64,000 nt of DNA from positions 100,792,048-100,856,047 of the forward strand of contig CM072884.1 of assembly GCA_037013685.1 (NCBI GenBank), in the 5' to 3' direction. The notes under the pieces are model-generated. The model did not search any database and was not told the origin of the DNA. It was given only the letters and a program-made list of their open reading frames with translations. A program made the translations under genes and the position numbers. This stretch comes from Acridotheres tristis (lineage: Eukaryota; Chordata; Aves; Passeriformes; Sturnidae). Position 1 is the stretch's first letter; the number at the start of each line of letters is the position of its first letter. Of this stretch, positions 11,822 to 33,823 are shown piece after piece.

Positions 11822-14800
11822 AAAATTTTTTCTTCTGATCACAGAAACTGGGAAACAAAACCATGAATAACCTTTTTTTTTGTTCTCAAGGAAGAAAAAA
11901 AAAAGGAGGTAACAGGATTACAAAGGTTCTTCTGATACTAAATGATGTCCTGGACATTCCATTTTTCTCTTTGAAAATAAATTCCTAGCTCTTCTGTTTT
12001 AAAGTCTGAAAGCACATCTTAAGTAAACTCAAAAAACTGGCAAACCTAAAGAAGTTTAAATATTCTATTAAAAAATCCTACAAGCCTTCAACCCTAGTTT
12101 CTTAGGACAATTTCACAAGAAGAAGGGACCTGACAAAATTGATGGCTGGCCATGAAATCCTTGAGTGCTGCTGGTCTGGAAGTTCTGAATAAAAAACAGC
12201 AGGATGGTAGGAAACCATAGAGAGAAGAAGACAAGAAGCACGTTGAAATTACCACAGACCACCCAGTGAGTATGTTGGGGGATGTCCAGTCACTGGGCAC
12301 CACCAAGAAGGGTCTGGCTCTGCCCTCTTTGCACCCTGCCTTTAGGTCCTTATGCACACCAAGGACATCCCCCATGACCCCTCTGACTCTGGCATGGGGG
12401 TCCTGCAGAAATTCTTGATATACATCCTCCTTCTTCACCCCATAGTTCCCACTCCAAGAGATCTTATGTCCTGACCCACCTTGGCATCCTCTGGATGCAG
12501 GATTCCCTTGTCTCACACGAGCTTTGGCTGCTGGGGCTCAATCAAATGAACACATTTTTCTAAAACTGCAGTGCTCTTCCCAGAGCTCACAACATGTCAA
12601 GAGTTCCTCCACTAACAAAGCACTGTTGTGTTTCTGGAGAAGAAGCAATAACCTTGCTTGTAACTGTACTGCAGATTAACTGCACCCCTCTGATCCATGT
12701 GAGCACAGGAATAAAGTGCAAACTCTAAACTGTGGCTCAGAGCAAGGACACCAGGAGAGGTAGATCACTGCTGTTAACTGAGGGGTAGCTTAAGAGCAGT
12801 ATATAGCAGGAAATTGTAATTAATTCTTTAGTGGTTCCAATGTGCATTTTTAGCCCAGGGTAATCAACAAATTTTTTATGTAAATAATTAATAGCAACGC
12901 CAAGGAACATCTAGTGTGTATGGATATAAGACCTTTATTCCCTAAAGGACTTCTGTTAGGGTTTTTTTCCCCTTCTTTTTCCTCAAGTGAGGCCAATCTC
13001 AGAGGCTGCTCTGCTGACAAGATTTCTCATTTTATGTGGGGCAGAATTCTCTGCATAATGCAAAGGCTAGCTGGCCCAGGAAATTTTTGCTAGTTCTTCA
13101 GCCTTCAAAATAGAGGTCCCTTGCTTCTGTTACTTGACAACAGAACTACCTTCTGTAATCAAATCACCCTCCCCAGTAGAACTCCAGGTAAAGACAACAA
13201 TTTTTCTCCAAGTACCACATCAGATGGTGAGAAACCATCTCATCATCTCAACCATCAACATTGTGATGGGGATCCAGACAATTCCTTTCTCAAACACAAC
13301 CAGAACACAGTGCTGGGAGTGCTGCCCCTATGTCCATTACAGACTGTTTTGTAACTTTAAGACAGTAAATTTCCCTTTTTGCCTTTTGAGAAGTTCTTCC
13401 ACTAAGAAAGTCTTCCTCAAGAGGAAAGTACTAGACCACTTTAGCTGAAGGTTCAGGTCGTCTGAAACCAAAGTCTAGCACTTAAGGTCTGTGACCCTTC
13501 ACCATAAAAAGATTTGTTACACAGCACTCCACACTCCAGGACACAATAGGTGAAGGGATACAGAATGAAGAATGGGTTGCAGAAGTAATTGGCTGCCATT
13601 ATCTATATTCTCAGGTGAAATGTCAGTTTGTGCTCAGGACCATTTTCAAGTACAATCACTATACTAGTTATCACACGAGATATCACAACAATCTGTAATA
13701 AATCTCAGCCACAGCAGGCTCCATTTGTTACAAACTAAATGCTCCCTACCATTACTTATTCAATAGGGCATATATTTTTAGTGTATTATATTTTGCTACT
13801 ATTTTATTTTGCATATGCTTCACTCCTGTGCATGTATAAACATTCAGGTGTGAAGGGAGCAGAAAAAATTATTGTAGATGAAGCAAAGGGAAATGAATCA
13901 TAACTCACATTGTATATTAAAACTAGCTACATCTAACACATCATCTACAGGTGTGGAAGAAAAAAACTCTTTACGACAGAGTATGCTAATTAGCTAATTA
14001 TAGATGACAGATCCAGATCCCCATAAGGGATGACTACAGGAATATCTTAACTGAGGAGCACTTGATGACCTTCAGTGGATCCAGCTTCATGACATCTCCC
14101 TAATTACATTCCTCCCACAAACCTACACTCACAACTATGATCTTAGCAAGTCTATTCATGTTTCCTAATTTGGTGAGGAGCAAGACTGAAGATATTTAAT
14201 AGAAGTTACTCCAAAATGTAAATTATGTAGGAATGGGTTTGCAAATAATGAACCAACCTACTGCTTTACAGGCTTCTTATTTTTGCTGCTGGGTTTGCAT
14301 GCTAAACTGAGCAAGAAAACATGGATCAAAATTAAAGCAAAATGAATCATGTTAGCTTGCAATTTACTGAAACTAACCATGAAATATGACAATACAGGAG
14401 GTAAAGTTGGAAATATCTGCTGTGGTTGTAAATGCTTTGATATTTGTGACATGTTAAAGTGTATTTTTGATGTTTTTTATTGTAGCATATTATAAGATCA
14501 CAGAATAATGGAAATTATCCAGAGTATTTGGAGTTATTCCAACTGTTTCAAGAAGGTATTTCCTATAGAGTATCACAAGAAAGAAAAACATAATATCAAA
14601 GGGAAATCCCTCAGTAGTGAATATCCGAGAAGATTATAGTGCTGATGTAAGAGAGAATTAATTTTCAAACTGAAAACCAAAGAACATCCTCATCTATCAC
14701 TACACACTCTGCACAGGCATATTCTATTGACCAGTCAGTTCACCATTCTTTTGAGATCATCACATCCAAAGGATGGGAAGGTGTTTTCCCATAGATGGAG

Positions 14801-16198
14801 CAAAGTATCAGGCAGATGTGAGTGTGAATTTCTTGCAGACTGATGTAATCTTCTCTGGATTCGCATGATCAGTCATAAAACAGCTTTCTGACAATATCAC
14901 CTTTTATACAAGGCTGCAGGCCACAACAGATCTGATGAATGTCCTCTTATAGGGGACAGTCCTTAGATTTAGTATCATTCAAGGCTGCAGGATGTGGCAT
15001 GTGATTAATTTACATCTCAATTTTATATGGAATTCATGCACACTCTTAGTTCTGCACATCATCCAAACTCACAGGCTCCAGTGAGTACTGTACCTGCAAC
15101 TCCTGTGGAAATTAAGTTCTCAGATATGACCTGTGACTGCACTACCCAAAATCTAGAAATCTGTATCTGTCAGAACTTGATAACCAATATATCAAAAGAA
15201 GGACAGAAATTACTTCATAATAACCTCAGTGCTTTCAAGATGCCCTTTACTGGGGCAGCTGACCTTTCTGTAGAAAACTTTAAAGTGAACATCTGATCAT
15301 GCCCTAAATGTTTCTGTCAGATTCTCCATAAGGTAATTACTAAAAACCTTCTAAATGTTAAAAAAGCAATCATCTTAGAATAAATATGGGGCTAAATTTA
15401 CGTCGAAATATCTCTTACAGGAAAAAAACTCTTTAAAGCCTCACATTAAAAATTCATATTTCTCTGGGCAGTGCTTTAGTGAAATGACTAAAATGTTATA
15501 TTTTACAAAATGTTATTTCCCCCCACTAAGTTTCCTGAAGAGAAGACTCTGTTGCATCTTTAAAACATCAGGAACATTATGACACAGCAGGGTAAAAACA
15601 AGAAAGACTCAACACTCCTTCCTTCCAAATGGCATATTTATGCTGTACATAAAAAATATGTTAATGATGCAGTGTGCACTGGGGTAATTCACTCAAATTA
15701 CACACCATTTCTTATAAGATTCCTGGTTCTTAACACTTCTGCATTCCCAGAACCCCTTTGCATCGCTATCTGTTTCCCTCTGTTCTTCATTTATGTTTCT
15801 GTGACAAAAATTCCAGATGATTTTCTCCCGCTCAACTTAATTCCTCTGTCTCTCTTCAAGATAAAAAGGATTTATCAGTCAGCATGCACAACTAGCAATT
15901 CAGGTGAATATTATGTGACACAACTATCTTTTTTTTACTGTAGCCAGGATGGGGTTTATTTTTGTATTAAAACTTCTCTGTACATCTGTTTTCATTGTAA
16001 TTACCTGACGCATCTTTACTGACTTAGGCTTTTCAAAGGAAATCAGAGGATAATTTCATGAACAGAAATTACCATTAATTTCTATCAGGTTCAGAACGTA
16101 GAACAACAGAGGCTTATGGGTCTTGGTTGAAATCAGATATAAATTATTCTGAAGTTGGCACTGAAGTGCTGAATATTTCCTTTTAAATAAAATGAACA
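11822..16198. other. Intergenic or 3'-flanking DNA, no gene seen
   Basis: I see no recognisable exon. The longest minus-strand frame (12516-12094, 140 codons) has no family resemblance and no splice support. The rest is AT-rich. The untranslated last exon of SMPX could lie here, because SMPX is transcribed towards lower coordinates through this stretch. Confidence 0.55.
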
Positions 16199-16690
16199 TA
16201 GAATCATAGAGTGGTTTGGGTTGGAAGGGATCTTTAAAGACCATCTAATCCAACTCCCCTGCAATAAGCAGAGTAATTTTCCACTAGACCAGGTTTCTCA
16301 GAGCCTCATCCAGACTGATCTTCAATGTTTATGGGGATGGGGCATTTACCACCTCTCTGGGCAGCCTGGTCCAGTGCTTCATCACCCTCATTGTAAAAAA
16401 CTTCTTCCTTACATCTAGTCTGAATCTAGTGTCCTCAAGTTTAAAACCATGACCTATGACAAGACGACCTACTAGAAATTCTGTCCCCATCTCTTCTATA
16501 AGCCCTCTTTAAGTACTGAAAATCCACAGTGATTTCTGCCCAGAGCCCCTCTTCTCCAGTGCTCTCTCAGTCTGTCTTTTAGAGATGCTCCTGCCCCCTC
16601 TTCACCTTTGTGACCCTCCTTTGGATTCACTCCAACAGGTCCATGTCCTTCCTGTGCTGGACTACAGCAAGTTCTTGAGTGCCACAAATA
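16199..16690 (-). mobile_element. CR1 LINE fragment, 3' end, reverse orientation
   Basis: The plus strand begins with AGAATCATAGAGTGG and continues with the GGTTTGGGTTGGAAGGGATC and ATCTAATCCAACTCCCCTGC blocks. These are the reverse complement of the CR1 3' end, so the element points to the left. The next 450 bases follow the usual CR1 3' order: a GGGCAGCCTGGTCCAGTGCT block, then a CTTCTTCCTTACATCTAGTC block, then a block rich in CCCTCCTTTGG. It is 5'-truncated near 16690, as most CR1 copies are, and carries no intact reverse transcriptase frame. The left edge is exact and the right edge is approximate. Confidence 0.88.
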
Positions 16691-16833
16691 GCATTGGATA
16701 TGTTTGTGTGATCAAATATACAGAACCATTAGCATGTCAATTTTGAATTACATAAATAAATTAATATCAAAAAACTAATGTTCCAAAGGAACTTTTAAAA
16801 AATACTGACCTACTTGTCCATCACTGCAATAAA

Positions 16834-16839
16834 TTTATT
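16834..16839 (-). terminator. Possible poly(A) signal on the minus strand
   Basis: TTTATT on the plus strand gives AATAAA on the minus strand, about 395 bases past the SMPX stop codon. It would serve only transcripts that fail to use the donor at 17218-17217. Such hexamers are common by chance in AT-rich DNA, so this is weak. Confidence 0.2.
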
Positions 16840-17231
16840 TGCATTGTAAAACATGTATTTGTAGTTAGATTGTAAAAATACAAGTTCTATATTTTGCAAA
16901 ATTGGAACTTGTGCTTATGAAGCAATATGTTATTTTTAAGGTGTCTTCGATATTCCAAATACACTGAATTCTTAATATGCTGAATAGACTACTTCAGGCT
17001 GGTGATGGGTGCCATATATCATTGGATATAGTCTCCAACATGATCTATGTTTGAAATAACAGAAAATCCCAATTATGACTTCTAATAGTTTTTCTTTGAA
17101 TTATGGGGTGCAACTCCAGGTCCACTGAAGTAATTGAAAATCCATCTTTTTACTTAGAGAGCTTTCTGGATCAGCCTGCCTCTCCTAGAGCCATGCAGAG
17201 AACCTCTCTTTTACTCACCTGCTTCTTCCAG

Positions 17232-26244
<9,013 letters not shown>

Positions 26245-28504
26245 TTTTACGACAGAGGCTTATCCCTGCAAGCAAAATTGGAAAGTGTTACAGGCTCTGA
26301 CATTCTGATAGCTATGGAAGACAAGCTAGAACTTAACCCATGCTGCCTCTTGACAGGCATCCATTTCATCTGCCCAGCTCCTGTTTCCCTCTCAGTTTTC
26401 AAGTTGCTTAGTTATTCCTTCTGATATCAGAAGGAGACAGAACACCTGAGCTTCACCAATTAATCTTTCATAGCCACAAATGAAGCTATCTCTTTCACAC
26501 TAAAAACAATAATGAGCAGAGATAAGGAATCTCTCAAACCTTAACAGAACTGTAAAATGAGTAAGAATTAAGGGAAGCTTTTGAGGATAAACATGGTATG
26601 GTTAGCCCTGTCACAGTAGGTATGTGGGAATTATTAGAACTTTCAGTTCAAGCCTTCTCTCAAATAAAATGCAACTTGTTAGAAAATACTGATAATGCAG
26701 ACATAACCTTGCATAAATCCTTGCAAACATTTAATGCTTGTGGACTGAAAGTGATCAAGATGGAAAAACAGAAAAGTTCTCCTTGACAATTGCTAGTGCA
26801 CAAAGTAGCCTCCCTTCAAAGTTTTACATCATATAGATCCATCTTTTTTCTTTAGCAATAAGATAAAAAAAAAATATTTTTCCATATAATTATATGCAGG
26901 TGGAGAAATATGGACTGATACAGTATTAATATATAATAGCAAAGGGAAATACACCAGAGTAAAAAGGAAAAAAAAAATTGTTAGCAGATTATTTGAAACA
27001 CAATATCAGCCTTTTATTCTCCCACTAAGAAGGTAGATTTTAACTGGACTAGACTTTCATCAAAGTCTTGTTATTTAACTATTATAATATAAAGTAATGT
27101 AGTAATTCTAAAAGCTGAGAAATTAATTCACCAGAGAAATCACTGATCAACACAAACCTACAGCACATTTTTGATACTGTATTTAATCTTAGATAGGAAG
27201 GGAAGTAATGAGAACAGAAATAAATTAGATAGGAGAGAAAAGTAGAAATACACTGAGAAATTAAAGTATGTCAAAGACTTGGGTACTCCAAAGAGCATAA
27301 CTCCCTCATGAGGCAGTCCCCAAAAAACCATATAGATGAGTTGTATGTTGGCTTCAGCTTGGAATATCAGCAATATCAGCCTGAAATTGTATTGCTGAGA
27401 CTGACTAGAAGACTTCCTCCTGCATATTCTCTCATCAGTTTTAAATCTGTTTACAATGCTGAGCAGAATTAAAGTACAAATGGCCTGCCATCAGAGGTCT
27501 CCCTCTGGTCACACTCTCAGCTTCAAAAAGTGCTGTTCAAACTAACACAGCATTCAGTCAGAGGACAGTCATGTTCATAAATTGCTTCCACTAAATTAAT
27601 AAATCAGAAAAAAATCCCAACTGTGTAAAATAAAACCAGCATTCTTTTAATGAGTTTTATATTGTGGTTTTATATACACAATCTTGAGAGAGAGTTCAAA
27701 AAACTTCAGAATTCACTTTAGGGGATGCAATCTCAGCCACTGACTTTCATGACAAAATACAAACAGATTTAAAAAAAACAAAAGGATTTACTATACTCTG
27801 TCTCCTTTAGTTTTGAAAATCTTTATTAGGAGTATAAATAACTGTTCCGTTGAGCAGTGACTGTATTGCAAAATAAACATAAAACAATCCCCCAAATGAC
27901 TGGGAAGATTAGAATCATAATACAGAATGTTTAATTAATTTTTTAATCAACTTCTCATCTTTCTTATCAGAATGAAAAATGGGAAAAAAAAAGCACAGGA
28001 AAATAATATTAAACATTTTGAAACACAGTGGATCTACTTCCCAAGCATTGTCACAAAGAAATTCTTGCTAAGATGTACTTTATCTTGCATGCCTGTGCAT
28101 TGGAAAAACACCCATACACAGCTCTTGGGCCACTTAGAGATAAATTTACCCTGAACCTCAGCTTCAAAACAAGCACAGCATTAGTGCTCCTTGGCGAGGT
28201 GCTCTGGGTTCACAAGCAGTCAGTGTTTGAAATTACTGCAATCAGACACTGGTTCCTAAAGAGGGATGCATGATACAATTGTGTAGGACTGCTTCTGGAG
28301 GAGGTGATTTTCCTACCAGACCGTGCTGTCCTCATTACCGCCAGAGAAATCAGGACAACAGCACACCACAGAGTAAAAATAGATCTCTGGCTCTTTCCCC
28401 TTCCCTCCTTTCCCTGAATTTCCTTACAGAGCAATACTGACCATCAATCACAAGAAAATAAACCTTATATTACAGAAGCATCCATTACAGACGTGATCAG
28501 TTAA

Positions 28505-28746
28505 TTTTATAAATTCCTTTGTTCTTTCACCATGTGTCTCAGGGAGACAGTCAAGAGTGCTGCGCTGATTGTAATAAGTTATTTCTAGTATTCCAATCAG
28601 CTCTTCAAACTTGAAAAAAATCCCACTCCACCCTCATTTCCACAGCAGGATTTCACGTCTCTGGCAGGCAGAGAAATGCAGACACACAGCCTGTATTCCC
28701 CGGTGCCTTTTTGGCCTCCCCACACCTTACCTTTTACCTTTTATGG
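28505..28746 (-). promoter_or_regulatory. Candidate muscle regulatory cluster with a perfect CArG box
   Basis: CCTTTTATGG at 28737-28746 is a perfect CArG box (CC, six A/T, GG), the SRF site used by many striated-muscle genes. A near-CArG with five central T residues lies at 28708-28716. A near-MEF2 sequence (TTATTTCTAG) is at about 28580-28589, and a TATA-like TTATAAA is at about 28508-28514. The position, about 2.3 kb upstream of the first SMPX coding exon, and the muscle role of that gene make a regulatory function plausible. This is inferred from motifs only. Confidence 0.3.
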
Positions 28747-29803
28747 GCTGCATGCTGAGCCAAACTTAGAAAGCAATGGCAACGTTAGTTCAATTTGGAG
28801 CTGGTTTATGGCAGCCCTCCCTTGCAAATTCCCTTGATTTGCAGTGAAAGTACTCATGAGCAGGACTACTTGTGAAATACAGGGTTACTGCAGTGAAATA
28901 AATGAGGGTTTTGAAGCAAAACTTTGTAAAACAAAGGAACCTATCTTCTGTCTCACTGCTAAAAATAATTTCTGACAGAGCTGCAGCAAGATAATAAGCT
29001 GATTTATTCAATTTGCTTTAAATACGATGAGATATCATAATGCCATCTTTTGTAATGCACACAAGAGATGTACAGTAGCACACAGACAACAGTAAGAGCC
29101 CTCCCCCTGTCCCAGCTGGAAGCTGTCCTCTCCCCCCACTGCATGCATGGCATCAAGCACAACAGGCATTTTGGAGACAGAACTGCAGTGTATTATCTCA
29201 TTAAAAGGCTCTGACAGGAACTACACGACTATGAGACCCAGCCAGTACAACGAAAGAAGAGAAACCCCTACTCTGCAGCTTTCAGCCTGTTACACAAAAA
29301 CTTACTACAAGCTCTAGGCAAATGTGGTCACATTTTCTGTAATACACAATAATCTTCACTACAGCTGCCTGTTAAGCTTAGTGAAAGAAACCTCTCTTAT
29401 GTCAAAACCATAATGTAATATTTCACTAACTATAATAAACATATAGAAAACAATAACCCTTTGCCTAATTACCACAATATTCAAACTCATACACACTTCT
29501 TACGAGTCATGAGGTATTTAAGTGACTTTTTGTTTTAAATCTTTAGATCCCCACAGACTATGAAGCAATAGCGATCTGCTCTGAATACTCTGATGCACTG
29601 CATGAGACATTAAAATAGGCAGAAACCCACAACTATTGTAGTAAACTCACAGCAATTACTAAAGAGTTCTCATGAAGGTCTTTCAAGATTTTAATTGACC
29701 CCTTCAAGATTAACTAACTTAATTACTTATATAAAAAAAGTTCCAAACCGTCAAGTGAGTATGCACACCTCCTTTTGATGCTGAAAGAGGTACCTTCTTC
29801 TAC

Positions 29804-29969
29804 CAGCTGAGGTATTGACTGTGACCCTTTTAATGTGTCTGAAATAGCTCCGATGCTTTCAGCCTGGACGGCACTGAGTGCTGCTCCAGGCTGGAGTGGG
29901 ACTCAGCAGAGAGGCGAAGTGTAAAAGGGAATTCCTGTCATAGCTTCCAGTTGTTCTTCCTAAATATAG
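29804..29969 (-). promoter_or_regulatory. Candidate muscle promoter or enhancer with MEF2 site and E-boxes
   Basis: CTAAATATAG at 29960-29969 is a perfect MEF2 consensus. An E-box, CAGTTG, lies only 7 bases away at 29948-29953. A second E-box, CAGCTG, is at 29804-29809. MEF2 next to an E-box is a classic muscle pairing. SMPX is transcribed away from here and starts coding 3.6 kb downstream. Whether this is the promoter with exon 1 or an enhancer cannot be told from sequence alone. Confidence 0.3.
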
Positions 29970-32900
29970 AGTTTGATTCACCCTGTAACTTGGTCCCCTG
30001 TGACACTTGACCATGATAAAGGCAGGACTCAACTGTCAAGCAGGAGGTGTTGAAGGAACACACCTTTAGGTCCTTTTCCTGCCCTCCCTCTCCCTGTCAT
30101 TCCAGGCTTTTCCCAAGTGCCAAGCACACAGCAGTAGTAGGTAGCACAGAACTCCTCCCATGGCATTTGGGGCAGTCTGTGGCTCCCCACGCCACACCGG
30201 AGAAGGAAATAATTATGGAGATGTAATTATGAAGAAGTCACCTCGGAGTAACTACCTAGGGGAGGTGAATGACAAACCAACGTGAGCGTGGCCATATTGC
30301 TGCTGCTTTGGGAGCAAACTCCCACAACAGCTGCCTGGGGTGTGGGCAGAGCCTTCCCCCCTGCAGGATAGCCCAGCTCACAGGGGAGGTTCCTGGGCAT
30401 GGAGGCCATAGCGACCAGCTGCTGAGCCTGCAGGCATGGGGATGAAGAAAAGCCAAAGGAGGGGCATGTATGTGTGAGAGAGAGAGAGTTGTTATAGCTC
30501 TTGGTTGGTATAGCTGTTATATATATGAGGGAAGTAAAACATTACACAGTTGTGCTCATGCTGGCTGGAGTATTGTCTTAGTGAGGGCTACTGATGGAGA
30601 TCTCACAACAAATTGTGTCTGGAGCACATCCTCAGGTTTCCACTTGCAGGAGTGCAGACTCCTGGTCATCTATGCGTCTTCACAAGAATTAATTTCCCTC
30701 TTCCTCACTCCTCTGCTGTACCTGATCTCCACTGAACCCACAACAGTAATGGTGACAACAGCAGTGTCATTATGGGCAGTTACTGTCAAGGATCTCCCTT
30801 GACTTGAACTCATTTGACCAATGACCCTTCTAATTTCAAGTATCTAAAAGAGGAAGGTGAACAAGCAGGCTGCTTCATTAAGCCTGTGATTCACTCTCCA
30901 CTGCCCTCTTTCCCAAAAATGTTGTCATCTGGAAGCTGATAAAGCTGATGACTTGCTCTGGGAGATTGCTGACTTCTTAGAGCCACCCCCTTCCCAAGCA
31001 GCCACAAGAAGATGGACCACACAGAGCCAGGCACACAACCAGGACATGCATTTGTGCAGGTCAGGACCCATGGAAGAACACACAGCAAACAGCTTGTTCC
31101 AAGGAGACCTCTATTCCTCAGAAAGGCTGATTGTGCCTGTTGCCAAAAAATTTTGAGGTATGAGAGGACTACTGCCTTGAAAGGTGGTGGAGTTGCCAAG
31201 AGGGCTCACAGAGCAGTTCTTTGGCCTTTCAGGTGGTTAAGACCACATTAAAACAAAGCCAGAATCAGGTGACTTTACATACCTCCTTCTGAAGGTTCAT
31301 ATTTACAACAAAAGTACCAGAAGGCAATGGAAGAGGCAATATATTTTTGTAACATGGTCCCGTACATTAACTTCTTTCAATTCCAATTACAAGAGTAATA
31401 TTACAAACTAGGTCTTGAATACACAGTTCTTTCTTCCATGTGCCATTAATTAAGCAAAGGTAGGCCACTGTTTAGATTTTATAATCTCTTCATCTTGCAA
31501 ATATGCCTAAGAAATATCAGCTTAACACTATTCGCTTCAACAAATTTTCATAGCAGTGACAAGTAATTCAATAATCTTAGTGATATGTAAACAAGAAGAG
31601 TCTGTCACCTACCTAACACCCAGTAACTATCACCTGAACTGTATTAAACTGTGAGGATAATAGGAGTAAACTTAAATTTTATCACTAATATCAGAAAATG
31701 CAGATCTGAGTAAATTTTGAAGGGAAAAATAGTCACTCTTAGGATTCTTTTGCAGCATACCATTGCCTTCGAATAACCTCTGGGGTGCATAGCCCCATGA
31801 CTTGCAGAGTCATCTGGTAAACACGTGCAGCAGATGAATTAGTAAGTAAATAAGGAAGCATATGAGCATTTCAGGTGATGGATTCAGTGTCTGGCAAGTT
31901 ACGGCCCTGTACATTGACACACGTGGCACAAAATTATTATGGCTCGTGTATAGAGATCCAAGAGATACAGTAGAAATGCATGTATTTGAAGTGTAAATTC
32001 CCAATATAGTTTAAAATAGACTTTTGTGGCATTGCTAGAAGCTTGTCTAATTAATATGCTTCCTGGCACAACTCACTAGTTTTGAAAGTGAAGTTGATGG
32101 TTAACAGAAATGTGTATGCGTCTTACTTCTCCACTGAGATATTTCACTGCATAATGTCAGAACTGTTTTTTAAACCTGTCACTACCTAATACATTTGCGT
32201 AAATGTTTTGCTTTTTGAGAAACCTCATGAGCATAGATAAAACTTCCCTGAGCATCCCAAAAGAATTTATTTTTCTATTGTAGTCCACAATGTTTTAGTG
32301 TAATGCCAACAGTATAATACAATTGAAAATGCAAGTCCACACATAAGAAGTCACAACCTTGGCTCACTTGAAATAAGACTTCTTGGAAGTAAGAAGTGAA
32401 AAAATACATTTCTGGAGTTTTGCTTTATATTACCATCTAGTAGCAACATATTATAAATCTTTATCAATGCAAAACTTTGCTTCTCTCTCTTAATCTTAGC
32501 TCCATAAATTACAGTTTATTATCAGGTAAGAATGGTGGGTCCACAATATTATTTGGCTAATTAATTCATATCTTTACATTCGATTTTTTTAATGAAGAAT
32601 ATGCAAACTAAAGTTGCAGTGTAACTAGCATAACTATTCTCTTCAGTCAACATCCCGAAATTACTGGTTAAGATGTGAAAATAAGAAACCTGCTATCAGA
32701 CAGATTTATCAGAGGACTTATGCAGAGGATCCTGAAAAAACCCCAAACTCACCATCCATTTTCTATCTCACTCAGGTTTTATTTGTATTTTTGGGCTCTT
32801 TCCCCTTAGTATAGATGCACCCATGTAATACTGACTTGGCACATAGACTTGATGAAAGGCAGAGACTTTAGCAATGGTAGCCAGTCAAATAGACAGAACT

Positions 32901-33654
32901 ACAGAAATTTAAAATATAGTGGAGCCATGAATTTTACCAGGCATCACAAACCATTCCTATGCTTGATTTTAACAGAAAGCAACTCTGAATCATAGATTGC
33001 AGAAACAGTATCAAACATCAGCGATTTTGTCAGAAGAAAAATTGTTTGAGGAAGTATCATCTACTGCTTGTATATGTCTTCTCATTTTCCCCAACCTCTA
33101 TTTCTTAATATCAAGAAAAAAATCAAGCACTTGCTCTTGAGTTTCTACTTGTATAGTTATGCCAACAACAGTAACATCAAGTTATTTAAATAATTAATGA
33201 CATAAAGTAGCATGCAAAAATGTTTGCTGTTATCTAGTAGGCAGGAAATCAATACAAAACATATCTAAATTATCTGATTTTGTTCCTGTGACATTTCTAG
33301 GCTACTCAATATTAATTTAACTCCTGCATGCTCTCTTTCTTTTCCATAGAAAAATATGATGATTATTATCACAGACTGTTCCACAGAGAAATAATTAGCC
33401 TTGTATTAAGGAGATGGTCCCATTAAAAGCTCGCAGTGACCTTGTTCTGAATTTCAGAGTCACAGCATCATTAATAGTGTTGTTAGCATCATCTGTGAAT
33501 TTGTATTAAGTTTTGAAAACTGCCTTATGAATATAACTCATACAAATTCTAGAACATCATCGTTTAGACCACTATTACATAAAGCCATATTCTCTGTTGC
33601 TTAGTATTGTATAAAATTAGTTCTAGTTACTCAAATATTTTTGGTACCTGAAAC

Positions 33655-33728
33655 ATCATGATGATAACAACAACGATGATGATGAGATGACGATGATGAT
33701 GATGATGACGATGATGACAATGATGATG
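33655..33728. repeat. GAT/ATC trinucleotide microsatellite
   Basis: An interrupted array of GAT units with GAC and AAC variants, about 74 bases long. It lies 50 bases left of the palindromes at 33780-33823. Confidence 0.93.
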
Positions 33729-33779
33729 TATAAGCAATTAATTTGTTTCTACTTTTCTCCTTTTTCTACTTTTTTCCAG

Positions 33780-33823
33780 TAGATATACTGGTAAATTTTA
33801 ACCAGTATATCTAGCTAAGCTAG
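33780..33823. repeat. Two overlapping perfect inverted repeats
   Basis: TAGATATACTGGT at 33780-33792 is repeated as its exact reverse complement at 33801-33813, around an 8-base AT loop. CTAGCT at 33811-33816 pairs with AGCTAG at 33818-33823 around one base. The two palindromes share three bases. No target duplication or transposase marks them as a known element. Confidence 0.85.

Noticed and set aside
12094..12516. 140-codon minus-strand open frame
   Set aside because: No recognisable domain, no splice or promoter context and no resemblance to a family I know. It is probably chance.
14490..14550. Weak resemblance to a CR1 3' end
   Set aside because: Only a few short blocks agree and the key GGTTGGAAGGGA core is missing.
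16834..16839. AATAAA as the main SMPX poly(A) signal
   Set aside because: The strong donor just after the stop codon suggests that the 3' end lies on another exon. The hexamer is kept only as a low-confidence entry.
30227..31251. Several overlapping frames of 60 to 110 codons
   Set aside because: No conserved motif, and competing frames on both strands. The region may be regulatory but shows no coding signal.
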